A stretch of DNA of 64,000 bases, from NCBI GenBank assembly GCA_036345935.2, contig JADWOT020001163.1:1-64000 (forward strand), given 5' to 3'. The notes under the pieces are model-generated. The model worked only from the letters and a program-made list of their open reading frames with translations, ran no database searches and was not told where the DNA came from. Of the stretch, positions 45,701 through 57,900 are shown one piece after another. The stretch's first letter is position 1, and each line of letters opens with the position of its first letter. This stretch comes from Taenia hydatigena. Its lineage: Eukaryota; Platyhelminthes; Cestoda; Cyclophyllidea; Taeniidae. The translations under genes and the position numbers were made by a program.

Positions 45701-48495
45701 TCATGAATGAGGCCACATTTTAAGCACAAAACATTGCATAGATACTTTGCTAAGCATGACACAGGCTAGCCAAGCATTCTCTGTTTGGAGGCCCAATGCA
45801 GAGTTTTAAATTGCATTCCATGTAGTAAGGGCTGTAGTCGAATGGACGTAAAGGCACCCTAGATAAGGCACTGATCTATTTACCAACAATTTTTAAATGG
45901 ACCCAAAGAGAGGAGTTCCATCTACACACTGAGCACCCATCCTTGCTAAGAAGGGTCTGTTACTCCCAACAAGAAAAACGCAGTGTTCTCTGGCTCGCGA
46001 TCTATAATACGCACATCAAGTTTTCGAAACACAAACTTAATCCAGATAGTGATTGACACGTTAATCATCATCACTATCCCAACTGCGAAAGAAATTCAAG
46101 GGAAGAAATTCGAGTGAGTCTGTGCCATCCCTTCCATCGCTATTTCGTACGCTTTTGAGGACCCTGTGCCCTTATAACAGCAACCTTGACCTCATCATTT
46201 AAGGGGCGCCTAAGTGGTGAGCCTTTTCCAAGACGTAAAATATTTTCCCATGACTGTTTTAGCCTTGCTGACGGACTAGACGCTAGCTCAGTGTTTCCAG
46301 CTAGAGAAGTCTGTAAGGGGGACCGTATCTTCCGTAGATCCAAAGAATTGCGCAGATGGATGAAAGCTGGCTGGATGAGTTGGCAATTACTGATTGTTCT
46401 GAACGTTCTAAATACTAGACGCAACTGGGTCTATCATGCAGCTAATACTAACCAGAGCAAACGTAGAGCACGAGTAAATCGAAAGCATTACAGAACAACT
46501 AAAAAGACCCACTAGATAAGTTGGCTAGAGGGATCACCGCTTTACCAAGTAGAGGGAAACGAACAGCTGGGTTGATGTTTAGCACTAAAACTAGTATTTA
46601 ATGAACAAGTAATAGAAAACAAGGCATATGGATTGAAGAAGTATGGATGGACGGATGATTGCAATACGGAACCGATGGATGAAGAATTAGTCTGACAAAG
46701 GGCAGCAATCAGTACCTGCAACTCAGTCATCCTTCCATTCAGCTCTGCGACGAACACTACCTTGCGATCCTCCAGCGATGGATATCCTTCTGCGTCTCAG
46801 CTGCAGCTGGCGTTGGGTTTGGTTAATGTGATGCAGAAAATACGCCTGATTGAACGGCAAACACTACCAATCAAGCCCTCTTTAGTCATCCGCAGCTCTC
46901 ATATTTTTGATTGGAATCTTCGCCCGCATATGTTGTGGACTTACGTTCAGATCCGTTTGTCTTCAAGCACCGCCAGAATTATAAGTCTTGCATAAGTTAG
47001 AAGTTATTAAATGAGGGAGAATTGGACGGACAAATTGATCGATAGACGGATATTTGGGCAGAACGGATAATTCGGTCCTGAATTTTCCGTCAATGAGGGA
47101 GTCGTTAGTCTCACTTAGTATTTTGTGGAATTAGAGTCAGTTTCAGACAGGTTTACCTCAGTAGAACGAAACTTATAATTTAAGACTACAGTTAGCCGCT
47201 TAGAAAAATTCGTTTGTGTCAAATAGATTTTGCCTTTGAACGGACCTCTTAATAGTTGTATAGGCAGCATATCCAACAGCATTGCTGACTCTGAGGAGGA
47301 TTTCAATAAAGCAACGGGGCATGCTTTCACTTATGTATGCATTCATATGCACATTGATGCATGTTCACCTAAGGTGCATTTTAAACTTACAGTCTATCAA
47401 CCTTGGTGCACGTATTCCAGGCGTGCATAGCATGGGATAATATTTCTAAATGGTTCTCAGCCCAACTTTCATGTGTAGGCACCCATTATCGCCAAGTAAA
47501 AGTCGAGATGCGCGACTTTCTGCGACAAAGCTTACAGCGAATATAGTGAGTAGGAAGAGGGACCTCCTAAATCAACCCTCCACCAGACATTTGATTAAAA
47601 CTCAGAGCAGTAGTCGTCGTGTGGATGGTTAAATCTTTGAGCATCACAGACTTCCTGTTAAAATCCTCGGCGCTTAAGTTGATTCCTCGTTATGCGTCCC
47701 AAGTGATGAGCTCTTAGTTAAACCTAGTTCTTTTTCTGTATACAATGAGGAAACGCTTATCAAAGAAGATGCTCTAATGCACCGATCTTTCAAAAGACTT
47801 TATTTTGGTAGATTTGAAACTATGCCCATCAGCATTTGGCAGTAAGTAAAAACTATATGAAATGGAGTATGAGTAAATCTATGAGCTGTCACTCTAAGGA
47901 ACTCAAATGATGAAGGCCTAATTGCGTGAGATCATGCGACAGAGCTTCTGATAAAACCCGGTGAGTACTTAGTGGGACGCTCTGTACCGTTCCTTAATTT
48001 TGCGTGTGGGTGAAGCGCAGAAGAGCAACGGTCGCGTATTTAAGCGCTCTCAGGTCAGTGCAGGCATGGTTTATAGAAATCTGGAATCCCTGCTAGCAGG
48101 CATCCACTGAAAACGCTCAGCCTATTCATTAATATTTCTGGATTGTTACGTCTAGGAATGCTGTAGAACCCCAAATGTACGGCTCAGAATTCATTTTAAC
48201 TAAAAAGTTTTACATGTCAGCTTCCCCATGAACCTAATTTCTGCAAAAAACGAAATAGCATTAAATAATCTACCTACCCACCCACCTACGCATTCGATCC
48301 ATCAGTTTGGATGTGGTGTGAGTGCACGATACTAGAGCGGGTAGCTGCTAAGGAAACAGGACATGGTGAGGCCGAGGCAATGAGGTAGGCAAAACTCAAC
48401 TGGTTCACGAGTGCTCTGACCCCTAAGCTATGGAGACTGCTAAAACCTTGTTTTGTACTTCTTCCTTGTCAACTGGTGCAATAAGCGACGCCGCT
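42796..48495. other. Intergenic, no gene recognised
   Basis: About 5.7 kb. Frames such as 44925-45311 (128 codons) and 46186-46515 (109 codons) have no motif, and comparable frames lie antisense to them. Nothing else seen. Confidence 0.45.
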
Positions 48496-48699
48496 GCTCA
48501 CACTTCACCTATCACACATTTCATTCCGTGTGTCATAACGGCGAAGCATGGCATCTGTTCGAAGGAGGGAGGTTAGCAACAGGAGCGGATGAATAGGAGA
48601 AGAAGGGTGAGGAGCACAAAAGGGAGTGAGTACAGAGAAAAAGTAGTGGGAAGGATTTGGTAGTGAGGAAGCAAAAGAGAAATGAGGGTAGAGGATTTG

Positions 48700-48772
48700 T
48701 GGTGATGAGACATATCAGTAGGTTAAGGCGTCGTCCTAATAACGCGGATGTTATGGATTCTAGCCTCTCACC
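48700..48772 (+). pseudogene. Degenerate tRNA-like patch
   Basis: 'aggttaaggcgtcgtcctaa' followed by 'ggattctagcctc' has a tRNA A-box/B-box layout with mismatched stems. It is the counterpart of 42520-42592. Confidence 0.35.
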
Positions 48773-48927
48773 AGACATGATGACATCCCACTTTCCCCAT
48801 TTTAGCTCAATTTACTGCCCCTTCCTTCAAGCATCTAAGCAGGTGTCACATCCATCCCTCCTGATGCAATCCATAGTTGGACAGGCACGGTGCTGCTGCA
48901 TGCAGCAGGAGAAATAAAGGCGTTTTA

Positions 48928-49000
48928 CGGCTCCGGCGGGACTCGAACCCACAACCGTCTGATCCGTAGTCAGACGCCCTATCCATTAGGCCACGGAATC
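48928..49000 (-). tRNA. tRNA-Arg (ACG)
   Basis: 73 nt on the minus strand. D stem GCCT/GGGC, anticodon stem TCTGA/TCAGA with loop CTACGGA (anticodon ACG), T stem GTGGG/CCCGC with a canonical TTCGAGT loop. The acceptor stem has one A-C mismatch at position 2-71. It reads CGN arginine codons after A34-to-I editing. No downstream T run. Confidence 0.9.
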
Positions 49001-52000
49001 GACGCCTCCGTTAATATATTTACTTTACGCATTTGCAGATACCCTCACTAGTGGTTCCTTCACATCGTGCGCATTGCCTAGACACGTCAGTACTTTTTGA
49101 CAAAGACACATCAACTGTTTACTCCCCCTTCTTTCTATGACTTACGACACATCGTAGAATCGCGGTTTGTGATTAGTGGATAACTGTGACATGACTGGGC
49201 TGTCCATCGGATAACTACATTGCGGCCCAAACATTTGAACTTCTAGAAGAGGTGGTATTGGACACAATTCAGCTGGGTCCTACTTCCCCTCTAACCGGGG
49301 ATAGATGTTCGGTTGCAGTCATGACAAAATAGGCCGAAGCACCTTTTAACCATCGTAAGTACAGCTTTCCCTTTATTAAATGACGCAGTGGGAGGTATTT
49401 TAAATTTCAGGAGTAAGTCTGTAACATTGGCGGGCTAAGGACAAATCGCTTTCAATGGCTAGCATTTTATCGCTGAAGGGAAGATAACGGCTTTCGTTTG
49501 ATTTATCAGAGGATATTGTCATTTTGGGGGGAGCTGTTGCCTACTTGCATCTTGTCTGCGGAAATCAATGTGGAACAAATGCCCTTTCACCGAATGGTGG
49601 AAAAATCATACATTGAGATGAGAACGCATGAAGCGAGCATAATAGGTTTTGCAAAACAAGCTTTTCTAGCATCTAAGTTAAAAATAATTAGCCTCGCAGC
49701 AATATCGTGTACTACCACAAATAAATCGCTGGAGCTAGCTAAGCAGAAGCTTGAGAAAGTGAAATTAGATCTTTAAAAGTAGAACGAAGAGCTATTCAGC
49801 TTATCTAATCCAGTGTTTGAAGCATGCAACCTAAGAAATGCAGAAGTTGAACACTAAATGCTCAGTTAGCATCTTGCTCATAAAAGGAAGGCACAGTTGA
49901 AGACTGTTAGCAGGAGCCGCAAAATGCTCCAAGTCCTGTCAATATTATTTGTAAAATTTGGCGAAACGGTATGATGAACATACCGATGCATTCATGCCAA
50001 CGGGGCTACCAAAGGCTGGTGAATGCTAATGGGTGAAATCGCTCTACTAAACCACTCGTAGATGCTAGATAATAATTGCGGCAAGAAGTACGATCTAACG
50101 ACAGGATTTAATAAATTCGGTTGGTCTAAGCTTGCTAACCATGATGAACGCATACCATTATGCAGCTGCATGTTTGAAATGCTCCGTCCAACTATGTGTT
50201 TATGTTCCCTCGTTGAGTAGACCTCATCGAAACACGTGGACTAAAGTCAACTCACATTTGTAGTGGTGAAGCGAATTCTCCAGTTGTGTAGGCCGCCTGA
50301 AAGGGGAGCGTCTGGAAAGCCTGCTTTGTTGCACCTATTAGACATGAGGCGACCAGTGATCGCAAATCTCCTTGCAAGGGTAGTTTCCGTTGATTTATGG
50401 TGTGAGAAAAGCGAACCCTGGTTTTTGCTCTGTGCTCAATATGGTGCAAATAAATTGTGACTCTATCTAATCATTTTATTAGTTCTGAAGGTATAAATGC
50501 CGAGGATGGGAAGGCTAATCCCGTGTCGCTCGCACTCGAGTCTGCCGCGTGTACGACAGGCACAAGCCAGTGAATGTGACCAACTCACTCCAACAATTTC
50601 ATCAACTGCCTTTATTGCCCAAGTATCCACATGCCAACGTGTATGTGCGCAGTTTGTCCAGCTTCAAGTATTTGTACTTGTAAAATGAGGGTGATTTTTA
50701 AAAGGCGTAACTCACCATACTTTTCTCAATCTACGGCAAATTATGATTTGGTTGGCTTTGTTTTATTGACTCATTTGATCAGTATTTTGAGACCACCAGC
50801 ATGTAGCCTCAGCCGTGTTTTCACCATGTTGTCCATTTATGTGTTGGATGCTTGGTCGATGGAACATCTGAACGTAGATGCATTGCACAGCATATGTGGA
50901 GTGAAATGGATACATTGAAGTTGTCACAGTTCGCGCACGTCTTGCATTTCGTGAGCGTAGGGCTCTTGAATTTCGCTAGAGTACTCATGAGCCATTCCTA
51001 AGCAGTTTGAGATGTTGAGCTATTTTGTCAGCGATTGGATTAATCGAGGTAGCACTTACGCATTCGCTCAATTTCTAACATATGATGACAGGCCTTAAGT
51101 GGCGAAGAGTGAAGTATTTACCGGGTTGCAGTGACAATTGCTCCTGTATCTGTCGGACCGATGCGAAGGAAGGTAGATGCATGAAAGTCGGTCAGGTAAT
51201 CGGCACAGCATGTCGAACGGTAGTAGTAATGGGGGGAAGAGAGGCGCATTCATGAATTCGATAATCTAGTGGCATCGCACTTGTTTGCGATGAAGATGGC
51301 AAAGTGAAATTGCGTGGCATTGTGCTATAGCCTATAGGAATGAAGGAAGGAAGATAGCGACCAAAGAAGAGATACATCTGCCAGAGGAATGATTCATTAT
51401 TCCTCTCAGTCTAGTATTGGGTCTTACCTTAGTGGGCATCTCTGATTGAAGCATTCCCACCATAATAGTAGTTTAATGAGCCGAAGGGGGTGGTGCGATG
51501 ATGTGCCGACACGGAGTTCATTTAACTGAACCATGCATTCAGAGGAACCGTCAATGCTGCTGACCTACACTCCTGCAAGGTTATTTCGCTTATTTTGCTA
51601 ATTTAATAAAAGACCAAAAATGAGTGCATTGCTTTCCTGCATAGACCTTTTCATCCATAGATAGGCTTGTGGCCCCAAAAGAGTGAAAACGAGAAGAGAG
51701 ATCATTGGGAGATGGCAGTAATATGGAGTTCACCTGCGCTCACTTCCATAGCCACGGCAGGTGACGTTTTTTTATGGATTTTGAGCAGAGCAAGCACGAA
51801 TTCTAATTTCTTAATTAGGAAATCAAAGCATTGTCTAGTCAGCCATCTGCTGCTAGCCATTTGTTTTAATCAAGTTTTCTCTTTCCAATTTTTATACATA
51901 CCGAGGTTTCCACCTAGCTACTCGACGGAGTGGCCCAGGAGCAGATGCCATCATAATGAAGAATGCTAGAACTGCTGAGTGCAGTGACTACTTATAAGAA

Positions 52001-53164
52001 TCCTACTGAGTTTACAATAGAAGCGCGAGAAGGTGTTGTACTAGAAGCATGCCTCTTACCATTCACATCAACTTCTTCATCGTTGGCACGTGTGGAAATG
52101 AAGCGGCTGCACGTGTAGCGATTGGCGTGGAATTCTGTTTTGCTTTGCCTGATGTCCAAAGAGAATTCGCACCATGACGTAGGGTCAATCCAGACCGCAG
52201 CACTTTGCATGTCGAAGGTTTTATCGGTCAAGTGAGTGGAATCGGACAGCCTCTGAAGCCTTGAGTTACGCCTCACCTTACCGAGAACGAGCACTACTTT
52301 TCATGAGAATCTGCCTTTCAGCTAAGAATATTTTATATATGGTGACACGAAACTTACTTTCACTCATTTTTCGGACTCTACAGGCGTGGTGGTCCTGTAG
52401 TTTTGGATTTGAGGCCACAGTGGTATAAGGTCAGTCGAGTCTGTGTCATTGCAAACATTCAGCGCGCCAATATTCAGGATCGGTGCGTGAGTCACTAGCA
52501 TCCACTTGCATTGCGCAAAATTAAAAGCCCCTTCCCGGTCAGCCTTGTCCGATTAGTTGATAAAATCATGCGTGTAGATAGGCAGTCGTGGGCGGAGGCA
52601 CTCTTAACCACGGCTGTTTTGTCCTTGCAAAGTATACACAGTCCTAAGTAAATTTATGGTAATTGTGTTTAAGGCGATTGACGAAAGCCTTAATCACCGA
52701 AATTTTACAGCAGTTTATTGCTAACAATGAAATAGTCAGTTTCTCCTAATGTTTAAATCAAAACTGAAGATTAGAATTAGCCCCTCATAACCCTCATGCT
52801 GTGTGTCGTAAAAGAGTTCAAACTGACGATTGCTCGTTCTAATACAGTTCGCCTGCGTCGAAGTCAATAAAATTTGAGATGCATGTCTACCACTTGATCA
52901 AGGTGTTTTTGCGGCTAAAACCGCTGTTAAGGTGTGCTGCCATGGCAGCTCAACCCGCACTTAGTGAACCGGAGCTTTTCCTAAGCTGTGCATGCCCAAC
53001 ACGATTCGTCTGAGAAACAAACTTTTGATCAAAATTGAGATGTCTTTGGAAAAATTAATTAATTTCGTATAATTCAATTATGCGAGACAATTTTGCTTGC
53101 ATGTCTAACTTACTAATAACGACGGACCAAATGAGGGACCACGCCTGAGAGGCAAGTTTCTCAA
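49001..53164. other. Intergenic, no gene recognised
   Basis: About 4 kb. The 49498-49776 frame ends in a Lys/Glu-rich heptad-like stretch and continues past stops to about 49.93 kb, which may be a decayed coiled-coil fragment. Nothing else supported. Confidence 0.4.
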
Positions 53165-54955
53165 TCCATCTTACCTCTTCACTAGCCTCTCCTTCCCATC
53201 TGCACACTTAAGAATGCCTGAGTACGGTATGTGAGTTCCACGCGAGAGCAAAATCAAGAGTGAACCAGCTACTTAGTGCGCATGTCAGATAAGTTAACTT
53301 ATATGTTAATGTCTTACGATCAACAGTTTTGCTTGTTTGTTTTTAGCTCTAAGATGTTGAGATTTTGTTGCTTTTGCCGATAACAAATAAGTTTGAAGTA
53401 ATTGGAAGGACGGTTATGTTATAATGATTTGACATGCATCATTCCCTGTAAAATTCGTTTCCATATTCTACAATCGCTTGCTCGATGCTTGGGGCTTAAA
53501 ACGCAAGTTAGTGGTCCGTATCCACGCATGGGTAACTTTCCAGAGGCACTTGAATGACATCACGTGTGACTGCTGCAATGAGTGGGATGACTTATTTGTC
53601 AGGTGCACTTAATTTGGGGGCGAAGCGCAATATGCCTAACGACTTCATGCTCTACTTGCCTCTGTAGCTTCTCACCTACGCAGCTTATGCCATGAAGGAT
53701 TGTACTATTTTAGGATTCTTTTGTGCGTTTCAATGGTCCTCTGTCAGTTAATGGTATTAAGTTTAGTTCCGTTGTCTGAGAAAAGTGGTTGGGCTTGTCC
53801 CTGCAAGCTTGCGATGTGACAATGGATTTCGGATTGGTAGCTATCTTAAATCTTAACTATTCTGTCACTATAGTTGTCGTGGAGCCGCATCGTTAGCAGG
53901 AGTTTAACCCTTTCCTTTTAGGCTCGTATTTCCTCCACTGGTCCTGGAAGCGCGTGATGGCTAGCCCATTGTTCCATCCCATACGGAATTTCGCTAACAC
54001 CATGGAAGATGAGGGGCTGAGAACGCAGAGCCCCTGCCGAGAAGAGCATGGAGGACGGTACTGAACAAGGTTGAGGCGACTATGTAGTGCGCCAGTGGTT
54101 TGTTGGGTGGAGGATTTCAGTGATGGGGTCATCCATTTGCCTCGTCGTTGCGCCTTAATGGAGTGGGTCGTTGGCATGTTTAATACATGCTTGTGTATTC
54201 CATCCGAGTGTGATGGAAGGAGAGAAGTTGAGGATACTGCAGCGCAAATGTATGGATTAGTGATGGAGGTGTCCTATTGCACAACCACGGCTCATTTTTA
54301 CGATCAAATGGCGGCTGCGGCATGTTCTACCTCAGCAGGTGTGAAAATGTTTTAATTTTGTTGAATTGCAGTTTATTAACGGAAGTGAAGTGCACTTCAA
54401 AGCACCGTCTTCATTTGGCACTCCAATCCTACCGCTAAATGTGGTGTGGATTGTCAAAGGGTGGGATGCTACAACTTAGCCTTGAAAATAGCTTTAAAAG
54501 GTGGTGAACGCGTATCGTATAGGTTGTCAGGTGGATGAGTTTGAGGAGGAAGGGTCGCGTTTAAGAAGAAGAAAACATGAAACTCCCAACTGCCATGTAC
54601 AGGGGCATGTACGCCAGGAAGGCGGAAAGCAAGAAGGCTGAAAACAGCCTGAGTAAAATGACATTTTACTTTGCAGGATGATCTAAATTGTCGTTTTGCC
54701 AATTCGGCACGCGGTGCCATCAAATGGGTATGACGGCTAGTACCGCGATCGGGCAGCTACGTGGAGTTTAATGATATGGTGCACGAAATGGCCAGATGAG
54801 ATGGGGGTCGTGATTGATGGCTATACCGTGGAATGGCTTCAAATAACATCTGTAAGTGCGCTCAACGTCCTTCGCGTCTTATCTATGCCTTATCGACAGG
54901 GAAGTAAAACTCCTTCTAAATGTTGACATCTGTCTTTAAACACAGTAGAATCGGG
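53165..54955 (+). repeat. Dispersed duplicated segment, copy 2 (partner at 34.8-35.9 kb)
   Basis: Collinear with the reverse complement of 34775-35870, except for about 0.6 kb (53.40-54.03 kb) present only here. The shared frame (54104-54343) stays open. A later block is shifted by one base relative to copy 1 near 54462. Confidence 0.65.
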
Positions 54956-57900
54956 AATCGCCGGCTACGAAATAATCCGAAAAGTGGTAATTAGCAAGCA
55001 TAGCCACCTTTGTATGACTGCGGCAGCTATCAGCGGAGGCATGCTTGAGGATCCCGTGCCACCAGCATTTAGACGCGCAAAGGTAATCACAGAATATGAT
55101 GCATTGCGCATGCATCTGCTGCAACAGACAACAGCTATCGCTAATGTTGTACCCGAGTTGTTCGGGCTCCAACACGCAGATTACGAAAAAAATGCGATGA
55201 GAATTAAGCGCTGAGTTCGCTTTCCTTGCGGCGGCAACATTTTTTCCTCTTAACTGCATGTTTTGCATGGGCAATATGAGAGTGACCAGCAGCTAATCTT
55301 TAGACGGTAGAGTAATCGGATAGGTCGCACCCTCGACCTTACTATCTTTGCGTTCTTTTGTGCTATTTTCCTTTTCATTAGTTTTTGGCTTTTGATTAAG
55401 CCTGTTCTTTGTGGTTTAGACTCCGAGGGAGCTCGTGGGTATGTGCAAATAGAAGGAAGATTCTCACCTTTTCACATTCCTATCCTCATCAACGGGGGTA
55501 GGTTGTCAAAGTAGAATTTGGCACAAGGCGTTTCAAATTGATGAATGAGTGAAAGAAGAGGACTTGACAGAAGTGCCTGATGTGAAACGCATCAAATAAG
55601 CAACTTTTTGATTTCGTCGCTAAAAGCTTTATGGGCAAGCTTCGCCCTAATATCCACCACGTTTAATTTAATAATCTAATTTCCTCAAAGTTTGGGCTTC
55701 TATTTCCTGAGCAACAAATTCTGTAGTGGCTCGGATTGATGAGTGGCGCAATAATGCGAATAGACTTTAGCTGCTTATCCTCAATGTACAAAACCTCTGA
55801 GTAACACTGTGCGAGACTGCCTTATACTATTACACTGTTGTCAAAAAGATTAATCAGCAACCGGTGGATTTTAAATTACTAGACCTTGCTGCATTTTTTT
55901 AAATAACTGCAATCATAGTACGTATGGCACATTGAAAGTCTGTTGGAGCTAAATCATTTTTTTCTAAAAAGCAAGACAAGAACGCGTCCAAATGAAGAGT
56001 TGATTAAAAATTTAATTATTTTAGAATATGCGGCTGTGGATGTTGCATTTCTTGAAAAGGACATGAAGGGAACTACCAGACTAAACAAAATAAGGCGATG
56101 GTGTGTTACTTTATGCATAATCTGAGAGAGGGGAATTTTAGTAGCAAGTAGGAAACATCAGGCGTTCGCATAGCCTAAAACAATTCAAGGAATAGATGAC
56201 TCGGCCGCATATTAGTAAGGAGAGCAGCCGTAGCACAATTATGTACAGCAGTCCAGGAAGAGAAATACTCATCGCAATGCAGACGCTGTGCCTCTAACCA
56301 TTTGCGTCAGAATCAGGCCACAATCTAATGCGTACCAGCATTTTAAGCGCAGCTACTGCTGGACATCAACGGGGAGATATACAGAGTACTGGCATGTCCC
56401 TAATATGCAAGAGCTTCCTTGCATTCTTCTATAAGCTCGCAACAACAGAGGGAAACTTGCCAAGCACTCTCTGAGGATTATAGTTTTATAAAGACAAGAG
56501 GGTTTCGGATCTCCAAAGCGTCTACTTGTCTGATCTCATTAATACAGACAGTTTGTAAAGAGTCACATGTTGACTCGGACCATGTAAGCAAAAGGAAATG
56601 CAAGACGCCGTAGACAAGAGGTGCAGGCGGTATGCACCCATCTCACATTCATTTTCTGCAGAGTCTGCATTAGTTACACAACAAAGCAGCCCCAGCGTCA
56701 GCACTCGATCCAAATTTTGACAAATAAGCACCTCACTTTTGGGATTGAGCAAAATATCCCCCATGCCGCTTACCGAAACATGGCCTATGACCGAAAATAC
56801 CTGCTAGCTGCATGTTATGCAAATATTATTCTGGCCGTTGATAAGCATTTATGCTGAATATTTATTTCACAACCTTGAATGACAGTTTTCACGTGTTACG
56901 GTTTCTCTCTGGTTCTACTTATAGGAAGATCACAAATGTAAGCGCAGCCCATAACGTAAGTGCGTGGTTTGACGGTTTAAAAATGGATTTTATTTGCTCA
57001 TAGGATGATAGGCAGCAAACTACTTCGAAATAGCCTTGCTACATTTTGCTGCCGTCAGGACTAGACTAGCTATAATTATGCAGACATTGATTTGCTTGAA
57101 AAGGAATCGTGCGTCTCTCACAAAATTCTATTCATGAAAGAAGCTGCCAATTCTTAATTTCTAAAGCCAGCACACTAGGATTGACTCCTAAGCAGTTATT
57201 TACGAAAATGGCAGCAATAAAATGATTGCGTCAAATTTCGGTTGGTCAAGTGCACAAAGCCTGAAAATTCAGGGTTCGCTTTATCTCTATTAGCGACATC
57301 TCGCACTCTATCATCTTAGCCGGTTGTTAGATTTTTATTTCTATTTATATTTTGTTTCCTAATTGGCATACTCCCTTACACTTACTTCTTCGTCACCTTC
57401 ATTATCGTGGGTAGCATTCACGTCCCATTACTTAGCCTACTCAGCACCACTTATGAATCTTCCTTCTCCGCATTCTGAACAATCACTACAGCGCAATAGC
57501 GTGGCAAGTGCCTCATTGACGGGTGAATGGGCTAAGTTGCATGCACAAGCGGCAGTGCCGATTCTTTGCATATGCAGCGGTTATTAAATCAAGACCAATT
57601 ATGGACGCTGAGAGAAAACCATATCCATGCTTGTCGTGGGCTTCTGCTGATTTTGTCTCGGTTTCTATTAGGTATAATGACTTGCTTGCGCAGCCTCAGT
57701 TCAACTTCAAAATAGCAAGGCTATTGGCATACCAAATTTTGGTTGGTCAAGTGCACAAAGTGCACAAATCGTCGCATTTTCACCTTGATTTCTCAATGAC
57801 TTGATAGTAATCCAACTTTACGAGCAACACTGACAGTATAAAAAAGCACCATTAAATGCAGAAAAGCGTCGCATATTGAGCACATGAATACTGGCGACGC

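Larger units (their letters stand above)
48496..49000 (-). repeat. tRNA-Arg-bearing duplicated segment, copy 2
   Basis: Partner of 42344-42795. It contains the same order of blocks and a tRNA-Arg with a different anticodon at its end. Confidence 0.6.
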
